Source: Streptomyces coryli
GTDB lineage: Bacteria; Actinomycetota; Actinomycetes; Streptomycetales; Streptomycetaceae
Assembly (NCBI RefSeq): GCF_011044975.1
Contig: NZ_JAAKZV010000004.1
Location: 40,548-104,547, forward strand
DNA length: 64,000 bases
Reading direction: 5' to 3'
The notes below the pieces were generated by a model that was not told the DNA's origin, did not search any database, and was given only the letters and a program-made list of their open reading frames with translations. Made by a program: the position numbers and the translations under genes. Shown here one piece after another: positions 45,485-53,891 of this stretch (position 1 is its first letter; each line of letters starts with the position of its first letter).

Positions 45485-46957
45485 CTAGGCCTTCTTGTAC
45501 ATGTCCGCCGTGTAGTCCTTCCCGGGCTCCCAGTCCGGGAAGGCGAAGTCGTCCAGCTCCACCTTGGCGCCCTTCTTCTTCGCCTTGGCGAGGCACTTCT
45601 CGCGGTTCTTCGAGGCCCGGTCGCTGAGGCTCTTGAGCTCCTTGCGCGGGTTCGAGAGGTCGCCGCTGAAGAGGCCCTGGATGACCTGGCCCAGGTCCGG
45701 GTCGATGCCGCCGTCCTGGGCCCAGACCTTGTCGATCTCGGGGTTCTTCCGCATCGGCATGGGGGCGTAGAACGCCTGCTCCTGGAACCAGCCCACGAGC
45801 TTCTTCCAGGCCGGGTGCACGTCCGCCTTGTCGATCGCGGAGATGTCGAGGGGCGGCTGGGCCATCCCGTTGGCGATGTCGACGTAGTACTGCTGCGTGG
45901 TCAGGCCGGCGAGCAGCACGTTGGCGTCATCGGCCTTCTGGGTCTGCTTGTTCAGCCAGTACATGCCGCCCTGCACCGGCCGGTGGACCTGGACCGGCAT
46001 GCCGGTCTCCGGCACCAGCAGCGGAGCGACGTCGAGCTTCTCCAGGAATTGCGGGGCGTCGCCCGACAGCGTGCCCGGGCACCAAGGGCCGTCGATGAAG
46101 AAGCCCGCCGCGCCGGCCGCCCACTTCACCCGGCCGGTGTTGTCGTCGAGCGTGGACGAGCCCGGGAAGAGCAGGCCGTCCTTCTTCAGCGAGAGCAGGA
46201 ACTCGAGCGCATCCACGTAGGCGTCGTGGTGGTAGGTGATCTCACCCGTCCTGAAGAGCGTCCCGCCCTGCGACCCGCTGCCGTGACTGCCGGGGAAGCC
46301 CGCACCCTGGGCCAGGTAGCCCATGTGCTCGACCAGGCGGTCCGGCTGGTTCAGATTGAAGATCCAGCCGTACGTGTCACCGCCCTCGGATTTCTGGATC
46401 TTACGGGCCGCGGTGCGGAAGCTGTCGTACGTCGTCGGCGGCTCCGCGCCCGCCTTCTCGAGCATGTCCTTGTTGTACCAAGTGGCCGTCCAGTACTGCC
46501 GGTCGTTGAAGAACGGCACCGTGTACGGCTTGCCGCCGAAGACGTGCACGCCGTCCACCAGCGCGCCCTTCGGCAGCCGGGCGAGTGCCTCCTCACCGAT
46601 GTCCCACGGCCGGAACCAGCCGTCCGCGATGAGCTTGCTCGTCGGCGTCTTGCCGAGGCCGGCGAGAGAGTGAACGTCAGGCCGCTGATTGCTCTGCTTG
46701 GCGAGCTGCAGCGCCTGCCCCATCTTCGCGGTCTGGTGCTGGGTGTACTCGACCGCACGGCCGGTCTTCTTCTGGAAGGCCTTGAAGTTGCGCTTGTTGG
46801 CGGCCTGGAGATTGGGTGTGTGATCCCACCAGGTCAGCGGGCCGTTCTTGCTCTGCGTCGCCTTGCCTCCTGGCGCTGTGTTGCACGCCGCCAGCATGGC
46901 GGCGGCGCCTATCGCGCCGGTGGCCGCGAAGAACTCGCGGCGGGTCGGTCCTGTCAT
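45485..46957 (-). CDS. Sugar ABC transporter substrate-binding lipoprotein (SBP family 1), paralogue 2
   Basis: Exported receptor of 490 aa. A twin-Arg signal (TRREFFAATGAIGAAAMLAAC) carries the lipobox LAAC. WWDHTPNLQAANKRNFKAFQ, VPFFNDRQYWTATWYNKDML and AAGAAGFFIDGPW align with the first paralogue. The ATG has GAGGAA upstream and lies two bases after the preceding sulfatase stop. Two receptors with only one permease pair suggests that both feed the MalF/MalG-type channel at 51.8-53.7 kb. Confidence 0.9.
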   Translation of the reverse strand: MTGPTRREFFAATGAIGAAAMLAACNTAPGGKATQSKNGPLTWWDHTPNLQAANKRNFKAFQKKTGRAVEYTQHQTAKMGQALQLAKQSNQRPDVHSLAGLGKTPTSKLIADGWFRPWDIGEEALARLPKGALVDGVHVFGGKPYTVPFFNDRQYWTATWYNKDMLEKAGAEPPTTYDSFRTAARKIQKSEGGDTYGWIFNLNQPDRLVEHMGYLAQGAGFPGSHGSGSQGGTLFRTGEITYHHDAYVDALEFLLSLKKDGLLFPGSSTLDDNTGRVKWAAGAAGFFIDGPWCPGTLSGDAPQFLEKLDVAPLLVPETGMPVQVHRPVQGGMYWLNKQTQKADDANVLLAGLTTQQYYVDIANGMAQPPLDISAIDKADVHPAWKKLVGWFQEQAFYAPMPMRKNPEIDKVWAQDGGIDPDLGQVIQGLFSGDLSNPRKELKSLSDRASKNREKCLAKAKKKGAKVELDDFAFPDWEPGKDYTADMYKKA

Positions 46958-46959
46958 GA

Positions 46960-48441
46960 TCAGTTCCTCCGAGACGTCCGGTGCCAGTTGTGCCGGGGGA
47001 GGTTGGGGTCGTAGTTCCCGCGCGGCAGGTCGTCGGTGAGGCGGAGCGACCAGCGCTGCAGGCGCGCCTGCAGCGCGGCTTTGACGTGCCCCAGCCCGGG
47101 GTCGTCCCAGCGGTCGGCCAGCTCCATCGGGTCGGCGTCCACGTCGTACAGCTCGCCGGTGCCGTCGACGTGCGCGTACAGCTTGTAGCGGTCGTGCCGC
47201 AGCATCCGCGACGAGCCGCTCTGCGTGACGGTGTTGAGCTCGTCGTACGTGCTGCCCTCGTACGGGAAGTGCAGCTCGGGGCGGGCGTCCTCCGGATACG
47301 GCAGGCCGCCGTAGCCCCGCTCCGCGCACACGTCGGCGAACTCCTCCGCCGGATAGTCGCCGCCGGTGAGCATCGGCCACAGGCTGCGGCCCTGCACCCC
47401 CAGCGGGACGGGCCGGCCGACGGCCTCGCACAGCGTCGGGAAGAGATCGGCGAGGGAGACGAAGTCGCGTGCGTTGTCGCGCCGGTCGATGCCGGGGCCG
47501 TGCACCACCATCGGGATGCGCACCAGCGCCTCCGGCATGCCGGCGCCCTTGCGCTGCAGGCCGTAGTCGCCGACGTAGTCCCCGTGGTCGGTGAGGAAGA
47601 TCAGCACGGTGTTGTCCCACTCGCCCTGGTCCTCGAGGTGGTCTACGAGGCGGCGCAGCTGGTCGTCGATCAGGCGCAGCATGCCGCAGTACGTGGCCCG
47701 GTAGCGGCGCCACATCGCGTCGTATCCCGGGCGCTTCTCCTCGACCAGATCGCGCAGCCACTTGTACGCGCCGCCCTTGGCCTCCGCCGCCTCGGGCCCG
47801 CAGGCGCGCTCCGGGACCTCGTCCTCACCGAAGAGCGAGAAGTACGGCTCCGGCGCCTGGTAGGGGTTGTGCGGTTCGGGCAGCGACAGCCAGGAGAAGA
47901 AGGGCCGGTCCCGGTCCCGCGCGTCGAGCTGCGCGATCGCGTCCGACACGATCCGGTGCGGGAACTGGCACTCCAGCGGGAACGGGGTCGGCTCCGTCGT
48001 CGGGCCGTGGTCGATGGACTTCAGCCACTCCGCGAAGGCCCGCTGCTGGTCGGTCCCGTCCGGACCGTTCACATGCCAGTACGGGCCGGAGAAGGCGTCG
48101 AAGTCCTCCTTGCCGCGGTACATGTGCGTCTTGCCGGCGAAGAACGTCTGGTAGCCGGCGTCGCCCAGCACATCCAGCAGGTCCTCGCCGCGGATCACCG
48201 CCTCCGGCGTGGAGTTCTGCCGCACCCGGTGCGCGGACGGCCAGCGGCCGGTGAGCAGGCTGGTGCGGGCCGGGACGCAGGCCGGGGCCGTGGTGTACGC
48301 GCGGCGCAGCCGCGTCCCCGCCGCGGCCAGCGAGTCGAGGAACGGCATCGTGTCCAGGCCGAAGCCCTCGCCCTTGGTGAAGCCGGCGCGGTGCTGGTCC
48401 GTCATCACCAGCACGATGTTCGGCGCGGCCGGGGCCGTCAC
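46960..48441 (-). CDS. Type I sulfatase (cytoplasmic)
   Basis: Sulfatase of 493 aa with no signal peptide. NIVLVMTDQHRAG is the first metal block; the C-x-P-A-R signature at about Cys55 is in APACVPARTSLLTGR, the Ala variant; LTDHGDYVGDYG is the second block. The GTG start overlaps the GH2 stop (GTGA), so desulfation and glycoside cleavage are translationally linked. The binding-protein gene follows two bases later. Confidence 0.9.
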   Translation of the reverse strand: MTAPAAPNIVLVMTDQHRAGFTKGEGFGLDTMPFLDSLAAAGTRLRRAYTTAPACVPARTSLLTGRWPSAHRVRQNSTPEAVIRGEDLLDVLGDAGYQTFFAGKTHMYRGKEDFDAFSGPYWHVNGPDGTDQQRAFAEWLKSIDHGPTTEPTPFPLECQFPHRIVSDAIAQLDARDRDRPFFSWLSLPEPHNPYQAPEPYFSLFGEDEVPERACGPEAAEAKGGAYKWLRDLVEEKRPGYDAMWRRYRATYCGMLRLIDDQLRRLVDHLEDQGEWDNTVLIFLTDHGDYVGDYGLQRKGAGMPEALVRIPMVVHGPGIDRRDNARDFVSLADLFPTLCEAVGRPVPLGVQGRSLWPMLTGGDYPAEEFADVCAERGYGGLPYPEDARPELHFPYEGSTYDELNTVTQSGSSRMLRHDRYKLYAHVDGTGELYDVDADPMELADRWDDPGLGHVKAALQARLQRWSLRLTDDLPRGNYDPNLPRHNWHRTSRRN

Positions 48442-50324
48442 GGGGCACCTGCGTCGCCGGCCGCGCGCGCGGCCGTCCGGCGGTGCGCGTCCACCGCCTC
48501 CGAGGGCAGCGCCCGGCTGGGCCGGGCCACGATCGCGCGGATCTCCTCTGGCGGCAGCTTCGGGCGGCGGTCCTCGGTCAGCAGGCCGTTCTTCTCCTGC
48601 CGGGTGTCGGTGAGCTGGGTGTAACAGAAGCCGGACACCCCGGGCGCGTCCAGGATCGCGCCGACCAGCGCGCCGAACTGCTCCCGCAGCTCCTCGGGGG
48701 TGCCGACGGTGCCGTAGCCGAACCACTTCTGGCCGGCCTCCGGCAGATACGACAGACCGCCGAACTCGGTGATCACCACCGGCTGTCCGTTCCGCTCCGT
48801 GGCCTCCAGGTGCACCTTCCAGCGGCCGGGCCCGGCGCCGTGCAGCGTCTCGGCGAGCGCGGCGGCGTCGCCGTACCGGCGGGTGAGGCTGGCCGGGTCC
48901 GGGGTGTAGTCGTGTACGCCCCAGATGTCGCTGACGGCGTGCTCCCAGCCCTCGTTGGAGAGCGCCGGGCGGGTCGGGTCGAGCGCCTTCGTGAGGTGGT
49001 AGAGCGCGGAGAGGTAGGCGCGCTGCTGTGCGGATGCCGTGAGCTGCGGTGTGCCCCAGCTCTCGTTCAGCGGCACCCAGGTGACGATGCAGGGGTGGCT
49101 GTGGTCGCGCCGCATGAGCGCCTGCCACTCCGTGGTCAGCCGGGTCACCGCCCGCTCGGAGAACTCGAAGGCGTTCGCCATCTCGCCCCACACCAGCAGC
49201 CCGAGCCGGTCGCACCAGTACAGGAACCGGGGGTCCTCGGCCTTCTGGTGGATGCGCGCGCCGGTGAAGCCCAGCTCCTTGATCAGCTCCACCTCGCGGC
49301 GCAGCGCCTCCTCGCCGGGCGCCGCCAGATGCGACTCCGGCCAGAAGCCCTGCTCCAGGGCCATCCGCAGGTAGTACGGGCGGCCGTTGAGCAGGAAGAA
49401 GCCGTCGCGATAGCCGGTGCTGCGCAGCCCCACATAGCCGGTCACCCGGTCCGCGGGCGCACTCGGAATCTCCTCCAGCACCACCTCGGCGTCGATCAGA
49501 GTCGGGTCCTCCGGCGACCAGAGCAGTCCGGGGCGGTCCGGGCCGCCGAGCGCCGGTATGTCGACCGTCATCCGGACCGTGTCCCGGTCGACGCGGCCGG
49601 ACCGCTCGGCGAGAACCTCGCCGTCGGGGCCGGTGAGGCGGACGCGCAGGGTGCGCGGCCCGTCCGGGTCGCGGCTCAGCTCCGCGTCCAGGACCACCGC
49701 TCCGGCCGCCAGGTCCGGGGTCCAGGCGAGCCGGGACAGGTGGACGGCGGGTACCCGCTCCAGCCAGACCGGCTGCCAGATGCCGGAGGTGCGGTCGTAG
49801 AAGACGGCGTGCGGCTCGGCCTTCCAGGTCTGCTTGCCGCGCGGCTGGGTCACGTCGCGCGGCCGGTCCTCGGCCCGTACGACAAGGGACTGCGCGTCCA
49901 GGGCCGGGTCGAGATCGTCGGTGATGTCGAGGGTGAACGGGCTCTGGCCGCCTTCGTGTTCGCCGCGGCGGCGGCCGTTCACCCACACGGTCGCCCGATA
50001 GTCGACGGCGCCGAAGTGCAGCAGCACCCGCTCGCCCGCCGCCGGGGCGGCCACCGGCACCGCGCGCTCGTACCACATCACCGGGTGGAAGCCCGGCTCG
50101 TGCACCCCGCTGAGCTTCGACTCCGGCGGGTACGGGACGACGATCGTGCGGTCGAACGGGTCGGGGCCGCCGGAGCCCACCTCGTACCAGCGCTGGTCCA
50201 CGCCGCGGTCGTCGTCGTCGAAGGCGAAGCGCCAGGTTCCGCCGAGATCGGTCCAGTTGTCGCGCTGGAACTGCGGCCTGGGGTGGAGGGCGGTGGCGGG
50301 CGAGTGGGGGTGCGCGTCGGTCAC
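48438..50324 (-). CDS. Glycoside hydrolase family 2 (beta-galactosidase/beta-glucuronidase type)
   Basis: Cytoplasmic 628-aa GH2 enzyme: an N-terminal sugar-binding jelly roll (NWTDLGGTWRFAFDD; FGAVDYRATVWVNGRRRGEH), an Ig-like domain, and a TIM barrel with the acid/base Glu in VPLNESWG and the nucleophile Glu in ITEFGGLSY. The length is typical of short GH2 glucuronidases/galactosidases. GTG 50324 has GAAGGGA. Upstream (50336-50359) are three tandem copies of GGATACGG/GGATGCGG. It is coupled to a sulfatase and so probably acts on imported desulfated oligosaccharides. The sugar cleaved cannot be told. Confidence 0.88.
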   Translation of the reverse strand: MTDAHPHSPATALHPRPQFQRDNWTDLGGTWRFAFDDDDRGVDQRWYEVGSGGPDPFDRTIVVPYPPESKLSGVHEPGFHPVMWYERAVPVAAPAAGERVLLHFGAVDYRATVWVNGRRRGEHEGGQSPFTLDITDDLDPALDAQSLVVRAEDRPRDVTQPRGKQTWKAEPHAVFYDRTSGIWQPVWLERVPAVHLSRLAWTPDLAAGAVVLDAELSRDPDGPRTLRVRLTGPDGEVLAERSGRVDRDTVRMTVDIPALGGPDRPGLLWSPEDPTLIDAEVVLEEIPSAPADRVTGYVGLRSTGYRDGFFLLNGRPYYLRMALEQGFWPESHLAAPGEEALRREVELIKELGFTGARIHQKAEDPRFLYWCDRLGLLVWGEMANAFEFSERAVTRLTTEWQALMRRDHSHPCIVTWVPLNESWGTPQLTASAQQRAYLSALYHLTKALDPTRPALSNEGWEHAVSDIWGVHDYTPDPASLTRRYGDAAALAETLHGAGPGRWKVHLEATERNGQPVVITEFGGLSYLPEAGQKWFGYGTVGTPEELREQFGALVGAILDAPGVSGFCYTQLTDTRQEKNGLLTEDRRPKLPPEEIRAIVARPSRALPSEAVDAHRRTAARAAGDAGAP

Positions 50325-50335
50325 GGTGTCCCTTC

Positions 50336-50359
50336 GGATACGGGGATACGGGGATGCGG
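50336..50359. repeat. Triple 8-bp tandem repeat upstream of the GH2 gene
   Basis: GGATACGG GGATACGG GGATGCGG sits between the sulfatase stop (50382) and the GH2 start. It could affect local translation or simply be a slippage product. Confidence 0.5.
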
Positions 50360-50381
50360 TCGGGCGGGAGGGGGCGGCGCG

Positions 50382-51845
50382 TCACCAGTACGCGTCGCGC
50401 GGCTGCGTCCGGTCCTCGGTGGCGACGAGGACGTCCAGCAGCCGCTCCTGCATCGCGGCACGGAGCTGGGCGTGACGGGGGTCGCCCCACAGGTTGACCA
50501 GCTCCTGCGGATCCGCCCGCAGGTCGTACAGCTCGCCGGTGCGCGCCCGGCCGGTGGCCGGGTCGCCGTGGTGGACGACGAGCTTGAGGTTGCCGCGGCG
50601 CAGCATGGTGGTGTGCACGGGCGGGTCGTACGGGTGGCCGCTGTTGCGGTACTCGCACAGCGCCCAGTCCCGCCAGTCGGTGGCCGCGCCCGCGTCGCCG
50701 CGGGCCAGCGGCAGCAGGCTTTCGCCCTGGCCGCGGGGGAGCGGCGGCAGGCCGGCGGCGTCCAGGAGGGTGGCCGTCAGATCGATCCACTGCACCAGCT
50801 CGCGGCGGCGCACCCCCGCCGGCAGCGTGCCCGGCAGCCGCAGCAGAAGCGGAACCCGGACGGCGCAGTCGTACATCATCGGGCCCTTGAGCATCAGCTG
50901 GTGGTCGCCGAGCATCTCGCCGTGGTCGCTGGTGAAAACGACCAGGGTGGAGTCGGTCAGCCCTTCCTCATCGAGGGTGTCGAGGATGCGGCCGACCTCG
51001 TCGTCGACGAGCGTGACCATGGCGTAGTACGCGGCCTTGGTCTCCTGCAGTTCCTCGGGGGTGTACGCGACGTAGCCCTTGGCATGGCCCCCGTAGGACT
51101 CCTTCGAGGCGTCGGTGTAGATGGGCGGCTTGGACTTGAGCTCGTCCGGTGTGGTGACCGGCCGGGACAGGGTGTCGGGGTCGTAGCGCCGGACGTACTC
51201 CTCGGGGGCGCCGAAGCCGTGGTGCGGGTCGAAGAAGTTGGCGATGAAGCAGAACGGCTTGTCGTGCTCCCGGCCGGTGCGCAGGAACTCCACCGTCTCG
51301 TCGCCGATCCAGTGGCTGTAGTGCGCCTCGGTCGGCATCGAGTCGAAGTCGACGTCCGTGTCCTTGGCCGTCGCCGCCTCGTACAGGCCGGGATGGCGGG
51401 CGCGCAGCCAGCGGTGGTAGGCGTTCTCGGACGAGCCCGGATACGGGTCGTGGGCCCAGCGGAAGACCCGCAGGCCGTCGTCGAGGCGCGGTTCGGTGCG
51501 GCCGCCGAAGCAGGCCGCCAGGTGCAGTTTGCCGACCAGGCCGCAGTCGTAGCCGGCGTCCGCCAGCTCCCGGGTGAACAGGCGCTCGTGGTCGGGGAGT
51601 TGGACGCCGTTGGCCCAGAGGCCGTGGCTGTGCACGTAGCGGCCGGTCATCAGCGAGCCGCGGGACGGGCCGCAGACCGGGCTCTGCACGTAGGCGTTCT
51701 CGAAGAGCACGCCCTGGGCGGCGAGGCGGTCGAGGTGGGGGGTGTGGATCTCCGGGTTGCCGTAGGCCTGGACGGCGTCGAAGCGCTGCTGGTCGGTGCA
51801 GATCAGCAGGATGTTCGGCGCGGCCTGCGCGGGTTGGGGGGTCAC
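50382..51845 (-). CDS. Type I sulfatase (cytoplasmic)
   Basis: Sulfatase of 487 aa without signal peptide. NILLICTDQQRFDAVQ is the first metal block; the signature C-G-P-S-R at about Cys58 is in SPVCGPSRGSLMTGR; TSDHGEMLGDHQ is the second block. The GTG start overlaps the stop of the MalG-type permease, so the enzyme is made together with the importer. This strongly suggests it acts on incoming sugar. Confidence 0.9.
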   Translation of the reverse strand: MTPQPAQAAPNILLICTDQQRFDAVQAYGNPEIHTPHLDRLAAQGVLFENAYVQSPVCGPSRGSLMTGRYVHSHGLWANGVQLPDHERLFTRELADAGYDCGLVGKLHLAACFGGRTEPRLDDGLRVFRWAHDPYPGSSENAYHRWLRARHPGLYEAATAKDTDVDFDSMPTEAHYSHWIGDETVEFLRTGREHDKPFCFIANFFDPHHGFGAPEEYVRRYDPDTLSRPVTTPDELKSKPPIYTDASKESYGGHAKGYVAYTPEELQETKAAYYAMVTLVDDEVGRILDTLDEEGLTDSTLVVFTSDHGEMLGDHQLMLKGPMMYDCAVRVPLLLRLPGTLPAGVRRRELVQWIDLTATLLDAAGLPPLPRGQGESLLPLARGDAGAATDWRDWALCEYRNSGHPYDPPVHTTMLRRGNLKLVVHHGDPATGRARTGELYDLRADPQELVNLWGDPRHAQLRAAMQERLLDVLVATEDRTQPRDAYW

Positions 51846-52774
51846 GATTTCACCGCTCCCGCGATGCCGTCGATGAACTGGCGCTGCATGAGGATGAAGA
51901 GGACGACCACCGGCAGCAGCGAGATCGTCGCGGCCGCCGCCATGCCCGACCAGTCGGTGGAGTTCTCGCCGACGAACGCCGTCATGCCGACGCTGAGCGT
52001 GCGCAGCTCGGGCCGGGAGAACGTGAACACCAGCGGCAGGAAGTAGGCGTTCCAGGTCGCCAGGAAGGTGGTCAGCACGACCGTGGCGGTCACCGGGCGG
52101 GCCATGGGGAGCATGACCTTGAAGAAGATGGTGAAGAACCCGGCGCCGTCGAGGATCGCCGCCTCCTGCAGCTCCTTCGGGATGGACCGGAAGTAGCCGG
52201 CGTACAGCAGGATGCCGACCACGTGCGCGCTGCCGCTGAGCGCGACGACCATGCCGGTGAGGGAGTTGAGCAGGCCGAGCTTCATGGAGATGTCGACGAC
52301 CGGGATGATCGTGTAGCCGGTCGGGGCGACCAGGGTGATCAGCAGGATCGCCATGATCAGCTTGCGGCCGCGGAAGGAGTAGCGGCCCAGGACATAGCCG
52401 GCCGTCGCGCAGCGCAGCACCACCAGGATGACCGTCGCGAAGGTGACGATCACCGTGTTGAGCATGTACTGGCCGAAGCCGGCGTCGTTCCAGGCGCGGC
52501 CGTAGTTCTCCCAGGCCGGGGAGTCGGGGATCAGGGAGAGGCCGGAGCCGAAGATCTCCAGCTGGGACTTCAGCGACGCGGCGACCATCCAGGCGAAGGG
52601 ATAGACCCACAGCAGACAGCCGCCCGCCATCAGGAGCGCCGCGGTCCACCAGGGCAGCCGGCGGAGTATCCAGGGCCAGGTCCAGCGGTTGCTGCGGGCC
52701 TGGTCCGTACGGGCCCGTGGCCGCCGCAGCATGCCGGTGCGGGTGGCCTCGGTCGGTTCGCGGGTGATGGTCAC
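51842..52774 (-). CDS. Carbohydrate ABC transporter permease, MalG type
   Basis: Inner-membrane permease of 310 aa. After a polar N-terminus come six predicted helices (first WWTAALLMAGGCLLWVYPF). The EAA loop is FRSIPKELQEAAILDGAGFFTIFFKVMLP. The start is a GTGA overlap with the MalF-type gene. There is no ATPase gene in the locus; Streptomyces sugar importers usually share the MsiK ATPase encoded elsewhere. Confidence 0.92.
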   Translation of the reverse strand: MTITREPTEATRTGMLRRPRARTDQARSNRWTWPWILRRLPWWTAALLMAGGCLLWVYPFAWMVAASLKSQLEIFGSGLSLIPDSPAWENYGRAWNDAGFGQYMLNTVIVTFATVILVVLRCATAGYVLGRYSFRGRKLIMAILLITLVAPTGYTIIPVVDISMKLGLLNSLTGMVVALSGSAHVVGILLYAGYFRSIPKELQEAAILDGAGFFTIFFKVMLPMARPVTATVVLTTFLATWNAYFLPLVFTFSRPELRTLSVGMTAFVGENSTDWSGMAAAATISLLPVVVLFILMQRQFIDGIAGAVKS

Positions 52775-53736
52775 TGTGCACCTCTGGCCTTCTGCGCCGC
52801 CCGGACGCCGAGGAGTTGGAGAGCGCCGACCACGCAGACGAAGAGCCCGAAGATCACGGCGGCCGCGGAGGCGAAGCCGAGCTGCGGGACGGTGGCGGCG
52901 AAGGCCCAGCGGTAGATGTAGATCTCCACGACTTCGGAGGAGTAGTAGGGCCCGCCGCCGGTCATCGTCTGCATCAGGTCGAAGACCTTCAGCGCGGACT
53001 CGAGCGACAGCAGCGTGATGATGATCAGGAAGGGCTTGAGCAGCGGCAGCGTGATGTGCCGCAGCAGCTGCCGGGGGCCGCAGCCGTCGATCCGCGCGGC
53101 CTCCAACACGTCGTCGGGGACGGTCTGCAGGGCGGCCAGCCAGTAGATCAGGGTGATCCCGAACCACTTCCAGATGTAGACCAGGCAGACGGTCCACAGC
53201 GAGGTCGAGGAGCCGCCGAGGAAGTTCACGCCCTCGGACAGGCCGAACTTGCGCAGGAGTTCATTCACCGGCCCGCTCGACGGGTCGAAGATGAACTGCA
53301 TGACGACGCCGACGATCGCGGTCGTGGTGACCACGGGCAGGAAGAGCGCGGTGCGGAAGAGCGTGCGCATCGGCATCTTCGGGGAGTTCAGCATGATCGC
53401 CGCGAACAGGGTCAGGAAGACCTTGAGCGGCACCACCACGAGCATGAACAGCATCGTGATCTTGAACGAGTTCCAGAACAGCGGGTCGGCGAAGACCTCT
53501 TGGTAGTTGCGCAGCCCGACGAACTTCTTCTCGCCCTCGAAGCCGTTCCACTCGACGAGCGAGTACCAGTAGCTCGCGACGACCGGGTAAACGGTGTAAA
53601 GCCCGTACAGCACGATCGTCGGGGTGAGGAAGCCCCAGATCCACAGCGTGACGCGCGATCGCCCGCGGTCCCGGGGTGCCGCCTCGGCCTTGCCCGGCGG
53701 CGGGGCTTTCTGCCTGCTCAGTGACGCGATGCTCAT
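52771..53736 (-). CDS. Carbohydrate ABC transporter permease, MalF type
   Basis: Inner-membrane permease of 321 aa. The first helix is WIWGFLTPTIVLYGLYTVYPV, and the EAA loop reads VPDDVLEAARIDGCGPRQLLRHITLPLLKP. First gene of the operon MalF-MalG-sulfatase, which starts from operator C. It forms the channel with the MalG-type protein for sugars delivered by one or both lipoprotein receptors. Confidence 0.92.
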   Translation of the reverse strand: MSIASLSRQKAPPPGKAEAAPRDRGRSRVTLWIWGFLTPTIVLYGLYTVYPVVASYWYSLVEWNGFEGEKKFVGLRNYQEVFADPLFWNSFKITMLFMLVVVPLKVFLTLFAAIMLNSPKMPMRTLFRTALFLPVVTTTAIVGVVMQFIFDPSSGPVNELLRKFGLSEGVNFLGGSSTSLWTVCLVYIWKWFGITLIYWLAALQTVPDDVLEAARIDGCGPRQLLRHITLPLLKPFLIIITLLSLESALKVFDLMQTMTGGGPYYSSEVVEIYIYRWAFAATVPQLGFASAAAVIFGLFVCVVGALQLLGVRAAQKARGAQ

Positions 53737-53826
53737 GGGCGCGCTCCAGGGTTGTCTCGTCCTCGACGGCCGGCGCCGGGTCAACCACGCGGGAACACCA
53801 CGGGGGTTGACGTCCACGGGCAGCAA

Positions 53827-53853
53827 GTATCACGTTGTCTACTACGTTGTACA
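53827..53853 (-). promoter_or_regulatory. Shared operator/promoter C: TGTACAACG, TAGACAACG, TGATAC
   Basis: On the minus strand TGTACAACG (53853-53845) and TAGACAACG (53841-53833) repeat at the 12-bp period and run into TGATAC (53832-53827), a -10-like box about 90 bp upstream of the MalF-type gene. Same layout as sites A and B. It also lies in front of the divergent GH51 gene. Confidence 0.6.
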
Positions 53854-53891
53854 AGCCTTGTGCAGCGGCCCCTAGGAGAGGCGGTCGGCGC

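Larger units (their letters stand above)
44003..46957. repeat. Tandem module copy 2 (operator, sulfatase, binding protein)
   Basis: Second copy of the module at 39506-42454, offset by about 4.5 kb (sulfatase starts differ by 4,497 bp, binding-protein stops by 4,500 bp, binding-protein starts by 4,503 bp). Confidence 0.7.

Noticed and set aside
46960-50324. Sulfatase cluster as part of a secondary-metabolite biosynthetic cluster
   Set aside because: No PKS, NRPS, terpene, RiPP or tailoring set is present; receptors, permeases and glycosidases point to catabolism.
48483-52046. 1,187-codon plus-strand open frame across the GH2 and sulfatase genes
   Set aside because: Antisense shadow of genes with intact catalytic motifs; composition is biased and no domain is visible.
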